Positions 49,446-61,100 of a stretch of 64,000 nt of DNA are shown here, one piece after another. Source of the DNA: Symbiodinium natans (taxonomy: Eukaryota; Sar; Dinophyceae; Suessiales; Symbiodiniaceae); the NCBI GenBank assembly GCA_905221605.1, contig CAJNDS010002198.1, forward strand, positions 279,160 through 343,159, given 5' to 3'. The translations under genes and the position numbers were made by a program. The number at the start of each line of letters is the position of its first letter. Positions within the stretch are counted from its first letter, which is position 1. The notes beneath the pieces were generated by a model. It was not told the origin of the DNA and did no database searches. It saw nothing but the letters and a program-made list of their open reading frames with translations.

Positions 49446-52178
49446 TTCGCACCCTGCAGCATGGCGTTCTGACTTCCGAACCTCCTCCCATTTGTTGACG
49501 CCATAGTCCTTGTCCCACATTGCTTTGAGCGAACAGAAAGGACAATACGCTGGAGATTGGATTGGTCCGAACTCGCCCTGGAAGGAGTTCTTCAGCTTGT
49601 TGAACTCGTCGACGCATGCCTGACACACATGGAATTGGCCACTCGGGGCAGTGGGATGCTTGCTGATGAGGCCCTCGATGTCAATCCAGTAGGTTTCTCC
49701 GTCATAGAACGGTTCTGGGCTGACCATGGCGATGTCCGCATCCACCCAAGTCATGTCCACGCCTCCGCGGATGCCCTCAAGCTCCGATGCCCTCTCCACG
49801 ACTCTTTGATGTCGTTCTTGCGTGTCATCATTGGCCGACGCGGTCCGAACGTCGTCGCTGCTCGACGGTGCAAAGACCGCCTTCGCATCCGCAGTCTCCA
49901 TGTTCACGGAGTCCAAGTGAGGTTCGCAATCGCCCATGCTCTCTGGGGGTGCCATGCAAAGCGTGATGATCTTTTCTTGCAGCAAATGTTTGTCGAATGC
50001 CGCCACCGCCAAATGCATCTCCTCCGGATTGATCCGGAAATTGTCGCTGCCCTTATGGAGAGTCACTGCAATTCGAGCCCACAGCAGTGATGACGTGAAA
50101 ACAATGCATCCCCTTGCTCGGAGCTCCACTGCGATCCAATCAATGGCAGCCCATGGCATCGCTGCACCAACGTCCTTCCCGATGAAACGGGGATCGTCGT
50201 TGAGGGTCACAATCACGGCACGTTGCAGAAGGTCTGACAAGTCCATGATTGGATCGACGAACCACTTTCGCATGTTCTCGGGAGTCGCATTGCCATGCTC
50301 CAAAACCAGGAGATCATTGATGGCTCTGAACGACAAGTAGACGTGCGCGGTGACGTCGATGCTCTGCCCGGGACCTCTCCACTCTCGGACTGCATCTCTG
50401 GCCTTGGTGGCAACGACTTGGAATCCTTCAGGTAGGAGTGGATCGAGGCTTTCATCAACTGTCTGGCAATACGAATGAGCATCATACCATCCCTTTTCTT
50501 GGAGCTTGCTGGCCATCGTATAGGTCAAGCGGTTCTTGGTTTTCGTCCACACCTCGAAGTCCGCCAGGATGATCGTTTTGCTGGATCGCACCGCTGTGAC
50601 ATCGGGGGTACTTGCTTGACGAATGGAAGCGCTGAACTTTCTCAGTCCGGCCGTCAACAAGGCTCTCTGCTCCGGGCTGCTGTTGAAGTGGAAAATTCCC
50701 AGCTCTCCCGTAGCCGTGGATTGCATGACCGCCGCAAACATTGTGCCAGGAGTTGGTAGCTGACGAATTGTGCACAAGAAAACCTTCTCGTACAGCACCT
50801 TGTAAAGTCGTAGCCACTCCACATCCCCTTTCTTCATGAATGTTGCCATGTGAAACGCACCTGCGCGATTCGACTGGCTCATCCCGTAGAGCTTGGCAAG
50901 GTGTGTGGTGACGCGCCGAAGGTAAACTTGCTCACTGCTTGTTCCAAATTTCCCGTTGATCTTGGGTGTCTGATCACGTGCGGGCAGGACATCTGTAGGA
51001 TCATCTTTGTGAACGATGATGGTTGTACCCAGCTGCACGCGATGTCTGGATTGGAACTTGACGAACTTCTCCATGTACCCATCGGGAGTAGGATCCAGGT
51101 ACCAGCGAACTTCATCGGGTTCACCTTCTGGTTGGGCAGTTGGCTCAGCTCCCCGAGGATCGGAAGAGCTGGCCGCGGTTCCCGGTGGGGATGCCGCGGA
51201 GCGGACATCCTCCGGTCCCCGCTGCCTCTTGGCGGATTCACCTCTTGCTTCGGCAAAGGATGCGCCCGTTGCCTGTCTTGGTGATGGCGTAGACGTCGAT
51301 CTGTTGGCAGGATGATCCTCTTCCACGAAAGGAGCAGGCCCTTCCGGAACGGATGGGGATGCAGGCCCTGCGGGATGTTGACGTTGAACATTCACCCAAG
51401 GCGGGTGCGAATTCAATGCCGGAGGAAACACCGTGCCTGTTGGATCGGGCTTCAGGTACGGCGGCTGTTCACGTCCTTCGGAGTAACACTCGGCTCGCAG
51501 GTTCGTGATCTCGGACATCCAAGACCTGTGAGTTCTATACATGTCGTGGACCGCCCTCAAGACGTTCTGCTCGGCAGCCAGCTGGTTCCACGAGCTGTGT
51601 GAAAAGGAAGCTGGTAACCCGAGACCGGTTGGTGGCGGGGCCATGACGACAGTTGTCGCATTCACCAACGACTCCCTGAGCTCGGCTCCGGTCGTTCTCG
51701 ATGGTTCTGATGGCCACACCGTCCGACTGTCGTTGAGGTATTCGTGGGCTGTATGCAAGGCGACCGACAACCCTTGGAGGCTGTTGACTGCATGAGCGAC
51801 CGCCGCGGACACGTTCTCCGGGGGGTCGACCACGATCTCGATCAGATCCCACACATTCATCTGCGTGTGCTCGGCGACCTGATTGTGGCTTCTCAAGCAG
51901 TAACCCACTTGCTTCGCCATTGACCATATCAGGTCCAGCAAATCCCAGAAGTCCTGGGTGAGGAGCATGCATGGTAGCCCTTCACGACGGTTGGGGAGGT
52001 TCTCGCGAAAGTAGGAATGAAGCCGCATCCAGTCGTTGTACCTGGTCACATAGATCCACGGACTCTTGGTAACGACTGTTCTGCAAATGACATTCGGATC
52101 AAGATATCCGTCCATGGTCACCACCGTCAAACATGGATATTGAGGATCCAAACGCCCTTGCTCAGCATCCTGAACCAA
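49395..52178 (-). pseudogene. Second ORF of copy B, N-terminal part, frameshifted
   Basis: 927 codons nearly identical to the N-terminus of 31925-39124, with the same 52-nt -1 overlap with gag-pol. Around 49440 copy B reads AAATATATTTCGCACC where copy A reads AAATATGGCGCACC. The net two-base gain shifts the frame, which stops at 49395. Confidence 0.8.
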
Positions 52179-55100
52179 AACGTGTCAATGTTCTTGAAGA
52201 GGTCAATCTCAATGACGTGGTCCAGAAGCTCCTGCAGCACCTGTCGAGTCGAATCAGTGCTTATCGCAGTCTTGACGACCTTGATAAACGTTGTGACATG
52301 GCTAAGGACTGTCTTGTAGCTCTCCGCACTCCTTGCTGGCAACAGGCTTTCCACCACACCTCGAAACAGCTCCCGAACTCTGACTTCAGGAAAACCATAT
52401 GGGCTGGATGGTGCCGCAACTGCCGCCAAAAGGATAGCTGGCACTCCAAATTCCACCCACGCAGCAATGTTCGCATTCGTGGCGACCATGCCTTGCTCCA
52501 ATCGTCCAGGAAGAGGTTGCCCTCTCAATGATCGCAGCGCATGACATGTCGTGCGCAAAGCAGTCATCCCATTGCCAACGGGGATGTTGATGCCCGATCT
52601 CTGGTACGGCAGGGAGAAGAGGTCTTGAGGTCGCGACCATGGAACATGCGGAGGAATGGGCCTCTGCTGTTGTCCGTCCATGCTGGTTCTAGGACCGGCG
52701 GAGCCGAGTCCCTTCCCCAGATGCAGATCCGAGCCGGCGGAGCCGAACTCCTCACTGCACTTTGGATTAGGGTCGGAGGATCCGAACCCTATTCCTGGTG
52801 TAGGACAAACAATTATGCAAGTACCTTGGAACTCGTGTTGCACCTGACTGTTACTGCAACGCAAACTGACATGAACAAGTACACATGAAGCTGCCACATG
52901 AACACTCTGAGCAGAGCCCCTGCGGATATTGCGAGCTTCATCACGCCATGCGTTGTGCAACAGCTTTGCCATGTGTGGTGTGTAGTTTCCTGCCTCCTTG
53001 AGCGCCTGACCCCTTGGTGTGCCATGTTCATGTGTGTTGTCGCACGTGACCCCTTTGAGGTTCAACATGGTTGACACATTCGTGGCGATACACCAAGCTT
53101 TGAGTAAAGGAATGCCGTCTTTGTCAACAACACCCATCATGCAACCGTCCATTCGTGCAACACGCAATGAATGCTGCTTTATTAGGGCTTGAACTTCGGG
53201 CCAACTCCAATACAAACAGGTTTTCGGCAACTCAAATGCGATTTTGGGGGAAAATGCCGCCAGCTTTCGCAAAAGGCGTTTGAGAGCTTTCAGTAAGTCC
53301 CTAAATTTCTTCCGATGTTCCTTTCCCTTTTCAGTTTCACCCCCCACTTCGTTCACCTTGATCCAATTGGACCCCCCAGTGCACGGAAGAGAAGCGAAAA
53401 CAAGAATCGGACATCTGGGATTGGATTTTCGGAATCGTTCCGCCTCCTTGAGGATGTTGCTTTCACATGCCTTGGTTTGGGCTTGGAGAGCTTCATGCAC
53501 GCGCATGACGTGAGCTCCCCTTGTAGCACTCGAGGATTTACCCAAGCTACTGTCCTTAGAGCAACAGAATTCAATGATCATCCTGTCCTTACCCGACGGT
53601 AACTTCTCAACAGAACTGCAGGCCTTGGGGTCCCCAACCTTGGCGTCCCGCTCAGAAAGCATTTTCAACAAGAGGCGTGACACTTTACTGGTTCTCTTTC
53701 CACACCCATCCCCGTGAGTTTCAACTGCTTCACGTGATGCATGATGATGTTGCATGCCGCACACACCCTTCATGTTTTCAGGGGCTTTGAGTCCATGAAT
53801 GAGAAACTCAGTAGCTTCGTTGACATACATGATGTTCGGGGCCCCGCTTCCCTGTGGAACGCAGATCCTCCGACCGTGGCAGCAATCAGCAATTGTGAAT
53901 CTCTCCCACTTCATGCAATCAACTATGTTTTTGTACTGTGCCGACTGTCGAAACTTCGGCCTATCAGGAACCTCGACGATAGTAGTCGCCCCTTTCTTCC
54001 GGGCTTCAAAGACTAAATCAATGATCTCCCCCCAGGGGTAGTCTACGACGCCTCGGTCCTCATAAAAGCGTTCTCTAGGATCAACATCAAGCCAAGAAGC
54101 TCGATTCAGCGCCCCTGCTCCTATGAACAGAACGTTCCGAAGATCCTTGAACGACCATTTAATGATGTCTTTGCAGTACTGGTAGGCGCCGCGTGCATCC
54201 GCTTCCGGCACGCAGATAACGTTGACGTCCGGCGGTGCATACGTCTGCCACCAGTTATCCTCTTCCAGACCTACGAGCAACCACACGCGAGGGCTACTGT
54301 TTTCGACATCCGAAGCTTTGATCGTCATGGAAAACCCTATAGCCCCGCTGAGCGAGTCACTCCGTGCCTTAAACATCTCTTTCCCGTGTTTGTCTTGGAA
54401 AACGACTTCATGATTACCAGTCCCAGCACGAGTCACCTCGATGAATTCGGGCACGAATGTAGATTGAGGAAAATCTGCTTCTTTTGCGGCGCGCGCAACA
54501 GCGACGACGGTAGATTCGAGCGCAGGAATTTCGTTGATATCACCCCCCATGCCTTCAGACCCAGCGCGACAAACACCCCCATACCCCCCATGGGCGGCGC
54601 GGACCACCAAGTCGCACACTTGCCTACAGAGCGCGGGCGAATCGCGAACGCGACAGCGCGAACAGTCGGGCAGCGGGGACGCAGACACGGCAGGCGACGC
54701 GGTGCGGTGCACACGCGTCGTCGCCGCCGAGCCCCGTTGGAAGTGATATTGAAACACAGCGCGCTCGACATACCGATCGAATTTCTGAGGTTCCGACGGG
54801 ATAGGGACCTCATCCTCGATACGATGCCATTGCCCTTCACGCAGGATCCACGTGGACCGCAAATACTTCCCCGGCCGCAAAGCACTGGGGACGCCGCGGA
54901 GCATGCGCGGGAACTTCACCACCAAGATCGGATCAGTACTGTCCGTTTCCTGGACACCCTCCTTACTGGACAAACCGGCCCTATACAGCTCCTGAGGCAA
55001 GATAGGTGTTTGCGTGTAAGGAAAACAGGGAACCTCGTTCTTAAACGAGTAGTGCTGATGACCTTTCTCATCAGCCGATTGTTGGTGTGTAGCCTTCATC

Positions 55101-58100
55101 ATGTCCATGACCTCAACACTCGAAAGCATCGTGGGAGGCATGATGTTAATTAGCTGACACGCGTGAGCCCAAGAGACGTGGTCTTTAAAGGCCTTCGTAT
55201 GGATATCGGCCGCCATTTTGGCGGTGACCTCGTAAGCCAGAGACACGTACCCCTCCTGGAACACCTCGTGCATCCACGCAATGCAGATCCCGTGTGAGCG
55301 TTCCAAATGGCGCATCGTCGGGTTCTTGCCTGCGCGGACCACGCCGATCATCGTTTGATTGTCATCGTAGAACACGAAATTAGGATCTTTGCCCCCAATC
55401 AAACGCCACAATGTGATGGCCGGAATGCCAATACGCGACATCGCATAGTCCGCAGCCACAATTTCCGCTTCGGGAGTAGAGTGGCTGGCGCAACCCTGTC
55501 GCTTACTGACACCTGCCAACGGGAACCGTGTATGCGGTCCCTGAATATGCATGTGAGCCCCCGAAGTAGAACGCAAACTCTCGCCACAACCAGCGTAATC
55601 CGCATCCGCATACAACCCTATGGAAGTAGCATCCATGGGATCGCCGACCCATCCGATCATCTTATGACCTTTGGACTGATGGACGTAGCACATCAAATGA
55701 TGCAGAGCCGCATCCTCCTTCTTGGACCACTTTGTAATGCGTCGCGCAAGGTTGTTTATGCTTCGCAGCAAATCAAACCTGCAAATTCTTGCAGCGTAGA
55801 GCAACTTCATGAGGATGCTCGCCGCGTGCGGGGCAAGAGTACCCCTTTCTGCCTCATCGAGTTCCGTTTCCTGTGGGCCCTTGGGAACCGGTGGTGGAGG
55901 TAGAAGCCGTCCGCCCTTATCGACAGGCATTGTATGTCCACACCATTGACACCGATGGCTTGCAGCACCTGGATGACAAGGTGCCCTAGCCGGGTGATTT
56001 TTGGTTTCTTCAACTGGACTGGGAGATGGTACCTTCTTGAATTTGTCCACAGGAAATCCCGTGGTTTCACAGTACTTTTGCACTGTCATTTCGAGATAGG
56101 TTTCCATGTCATAAGTGACAGTTCGCACTTCGGTGTTGTCGTGAAGTTTGGCTTCCCCCTTTGAGATGCGACATCCCAAATACAAACCAAGCGGAGTTTC
56201 CTCCTCAAGACGAAGTTCCTTACGAAGCATGTTCCACCCCTTCGGGAGGTTCTCCGCCGGACCGGCGAGCTTCAGGTCGTCGACGTAGATGACCAATAGG
56301 AGCTTCATTCCTGCATGGAAGTAAAGAGACGGCCATTCCTCACCAACTGGTGCAAAACCCATCTTCTGGACTGCGGTGTGACAATGTTGTTCCCACATTG
56401 TACCAGCGTCCGGATGCCCATAGAGTGCTTTCACGAGCCTGCAGACTGGTCTGCGAAATTTCCTCCGGTTCACCGAAGGATGCCAAGCCTCGTCTGGAAG
56501 TTCAACCCAGCACGGAGTCCCCGTCAACTTAGCCTGAATGTAGGCCTGGATAGCGTCCGCCATCTGAACGTCGTTCCCGGGTAAGCACCCGTAGAAGTCG
56601 GCCCAACGAGACGCATCAAAGGTTGCCGGAGAGTTACCGAGGTCCTGGAACAGCGCCGCCTCCATATTCTGATCTTTGACTTGATCTCCAAGCAGCACAC
56701 CTCCTCCTTTGAACTTCCTTGCAGGGTCCCCTTCTTTGAGTTGATAGTTCTTCTCATAGATGAGACCATGCACTCTTGCCATGTGCACCTTCGCGTTGGA
56801 CTTCTTCGCTTCTCTGACCACGTCGTCGTACTCCCGCACTTGGCTAAAGTCGAAGACTTCCTGATCCCACAAGCCTTTCCATTCTTTCATGAACGCCTCC
56901 ATGGCTTTGGGATTCTCGTACATCTCCTTGCGGTTGACTGGACGTGTAACCATGGCGTTGAAGCACGGCGCTGCACATGCAAGCTTCTCTCTGTGTTTCT
57001 CTTTGGTTGATGACACACATGGCATGCGAGGAGCTCTCAATCCGAACTCTGCCAATTCACTTGGAAGAGCAGGCAGCACATCGTCCAGAAACATTTCTGT
57101 GGCAATCTGCGTCACCTGTTCCTCGCACCATGTCCATCCAGTAGTCGTTCCCGCCCTGAAGTCCAAATCGATCTTCTCCGCAGGCACGACCTTGGGAAGT
57201 AACGCCTCCAACGATGCAACGAGTGCGTCTTTATGCTCTTTGCTTTTCTTCTTCTCCTTGGCCTCCTTCTTGCGAGCCTTCTTGGCCTCCTTCTCTTCGA
57301 CCTTCTTGATCTTCTTAAGTTCGATCTTCCTGCCTTCGCTTCCGAGCTTGTGCCATTCTTCAGGAGTGAACTTGCCCTTCGGACGTGTGGAGGGTAGCAA
57401 TCGTCTACCATCACTCCCAATCTTGAACGGAGCCCCCCGCTTGTCGATCTTGCAAGGTTCGCCGTCGTCATTGATGTAGACACGACCGTCGCCGGGAGTA
57501 CCGAACTTCCAGAACTCGGGTTCCGGTCCGATGAGTCCAGCTTCCTTGAGCTTTGCGATGATGAATGCAGGGTCGGTCTCGTCAATGTCCGGAATGGAAC
57601 GCCCAGTTGGACCGCGTGATGACGATGCAGGTTCCCCTTTGCCGTCCGGAGGTTCCGAAACGGTTTTGGGGGGAGTACCACGCTTAGTTTCCCTTTTGCT
57701 GCTCGGAGGATCCGAAGCAACATCCGGTACTCCTTCGCTCTGTGGTACGCTTCCTGCACTGTCGAGAATGGAGTCGCCAATCAATCTGAGGGCTTTGGCA
57801 TCTTCAGACTCCAATGCTGGTCCGTCGCGAGGTTCACCGGGTTGATCATCTGGAAATTCTGAAAGATCAGGCACAATGTCATCGTTCTCCATGACATAGT
57901 CGAGCATTTCCTTCTCCATGGCTTTGACGCGTTCTTGGCGATCAGGTAGGTCACCACCATCATCGCCATTGTCGTCATCATCGTCGTCGTCACCTCCTCC
58001 TGGTGGCTTGTCTTTGATTTCTTTTCCTCCTAGATCCTTTCCTTCTTTCAGTCCTTCAAGTGTTCCGTTCATTCTCTCGTACTCGAGCTTGAGCGGAAAG

Positions 58101-61100
58101 GCAATTTCATCCGGCATGATGACCCGTTCGGTGATGTAGGGAATTTGAAGCTTGCGAGGCACTTTCGCATCATGTGCAAAGTTGGCATTCGCGAACTCCT
58201 TCATGTCCCACACACGATACTTTCGTGACCATGTTTGCCCCGCATTGAGGACATACCCTGCGAAAATGCCAGGTATTCCTTTCGGGTCAAACTTTCCGCC
58301 ATATGTTGGTTCACGGGTCTCGGTCGGTTTGAAGTAGACCTTTGCTCCAAATGGAATCAACTTTCCCGGGAATTCTTTCCCAGACATTCTCTGCCACGCC
58401 GACTCACCATCCACATCCTCGGCGTTGAGATTGTGAGTGACGCAATTCAAGGCGTAGGGCCAATAGTTCGCAGGTAGCCCTGCATGCAGCAACGACGTGG
58501 CTGTAGCAGTGATGACGAACTGATTGGTCCTTTCCGCCAGAGAGTTGTTCATAGGACGTCCTGGCAATGAGTGATCCAATGGAATTTTGAGCTTGTTCAT
58601 CGCCGCAATGAACTCATCTGCGCAGTCACTATACGCCAGCCTCACTTTCTTCTTTCCCATGAATCTCTTCATACATCGTACAACTTCTCCTTCTTCTCTG
58701 GAGATTGTGGGATATGCTGCAACCACCTTCGTGGCCACGTCGCGGAAGACCAGGATTTCACGGAGCTCGTCGTCAAGACCCACCCCCTTGTCCGTGGCTT
58801 TTCCCATATCCACAAAGTCGAACGTCACCAAGTCACCCCACTCATTGACTTCTCGTTTGAATGCTCCCTTTTGGGTTCTGAAATGCTTCATCTTTGCTCT
58901 CACGCACGCGTCACAATATGGATTCCGGAATCGATGGGTACAAAGGTGAGCCAAGGTGTTCGCTTCGGCCTTCAAGGTGCCGACCTTCGCCCTTCTAGCT
59001 GGACCAGATTCGTCACCTTCCACGTCGATCTCCTGCGCGTCGCCCTCAGCCTCAACTGGAAGTTCGGCTTGTGGTTCATCTTCACGAACTTCATCGCCTT
59101 CGACCACTTCGCCGTCTTCTTCTTCGTCAGCTTCGGAAGCTACGTCGGGGATCTCCTCGCCGATGTCGTCAAGACCTGGTACCGCAACATACGTCGAATC
59201 GTCGTCGGTATCATCGTCCACCTTGTCCTTGTACTTCTGCACCAAGCGGAACATTTCCATCGCTTCGGGTTCCTCATGGGCTTTGGCACCTTTGCTTCCC
59301 ACTCTGACATAGGGGATGTCTCCTTGCACGAAGAATTGTATCCTCTCGCCAGCATCGTTCACCATAAATGGTGGACGTCCCGCGGGCCACACAAAGGAAT
59401 AGCCGTGAAGCATGCATCTCTTCCCAACTGACAGCACAGAAGGTGTATTCTCCAACACATGTGCCTTGATGGGTTCCTTGAAGGATTTCGTCAAGAATTC
59501 CGCCGTCTGGTTGGTCATAGTGACACCATTCGCCGTCTGGAACGATGTAGATTCGCAATCCATTGCAGTGTCGATGCCGTGCTTGGCGACCTTTTCTAGA
59601 GAGATAAGGTCATGTCCGCATCCTGTGTCCATGATGAATTTCAGCTTCCTGCGAATAAATTCTGGTTGGACCATACACATGTTCGGGTTCTTCATCAGTT
59701 CCTTACGGCTCTCATCAACGCTCAAGGCTCTTTCATGGAACTTCCCCTTCTTGTTGTCGAACTTGAACACAATCACCTTCTCGGTCCCTGGAATCCTAAC
59801 TGGTGTGCATCCTCCATCTTTGCCCAGACACATATCTTCCATCAATCGAGCCCTAGCTCTTGCTTTGTGCTTCTCGTACTCGACCTCCGAGATGTGGTTC
59901 TCGTGCTTCAGGTTCGCTTCTGTAAAAAGTCGCGGGGCGAATCCTCTATCTTTGTGTGATCGCCTCGGCTTCGATGACGCGAACTTCGTTCCCCGTTCGA
60001 AGGAAACCTTGAGGTCCTTGACGTCTCTGTGATAGGATCCGATCTCATCGTCGGTGGAGCAATCTGACGCCGCGTCGCCATCGATTGACTCATCGTCAGA
60101 ATCACCATCACCATCACCCAGGGATCGAAGAACAGGTACTGCAGGCAGACCTTGAATCGCAATCGCGGGTGCGGCAGGTTCAGGCTTCTTCTTCTTGTCC
60201 TTCGCCTTCGCCTTTGCTTTTGCCTTCGCATTCGCGTCGGTTTCCCCGGTTGCGGGCGCTGCCTTAGCCGGGTCATGCTTGAAAGGGCAATTCTCTCGGC
60301 TGCAGGATCCGTTCTTGCTCCACTGAAAGCAAGGTCGTTCCGATGGTTTTGATGACGGGCTTCGCGCTCTCTGATTCTTATCATCTCGTGAAGACGGCCT
60401 TCCTCTGTCCGTGTCTTTGTGACTCCATTTGCAATTCTTTCCTGCATTGCATCCTCCTCCGAAGTGAAATTTGCAACGAATCTTCGCCTTTTCCTTGTCG
60501 GTCAGCGATCGTGATGATGAAGGAGATCGGGATCGTTCTTTGCCTTTACCTTTCCCCTTCTTCTTGTCCTTTTCGTGTGCCTTTGCTTTACTCTTTGGGA
60601 GTACAGGCGCAGCATCCGCAGCTTCTTTGTCCTTGCCTCTCTCATTCGTCTTCTTCTTCTTCTTGTCCTTGTCAGGCGCGGATGAGGGAGGCCCTTTGGG
60701 ATCGGGCCTAGCTGGTGCAGCAAGCAGGTCCTTCCCAGCAACCGTCTGGTTCAGACCATGTTGTGTCTCGTTGAGGTTCTTCTTCTCTCTTCTCCTCTGC
60801 ACCGCCCGGTCCATGATCCTCAGCAGCATATCATGTGATCTCTCTGGATCGTCATAGCTCTTGATGTCATAGTAAAGCTTGAGCTCCATGTTCATCTCGG
60901 AGGATCCTGATATCTTCTGGTACAAGATGTCGCGGAGGGCATTCGTGGAAGGTACATCTTCAGGTCGAATCCGAGAGATGATCTCTAGCCACGTTGCTTT
61001 GAATGCGGCAATCTTGTTGTCCCCAGGATACTGCAGTTTGGTCAGGTAATCGATCGTGTAAACCATGTCAAGACGATCCCGCGTGCGGAAGCTTTCCATC

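Noticed and set aside
39073-49626. A single minus-strand frame of about 3,500 codons crossing the N gap
   Set aside because: It is an artefact: the 100 N happen to keep phase and join part of the second ORF of copy B to gag of copy A. Its first codons are also out-of-frame sequence.
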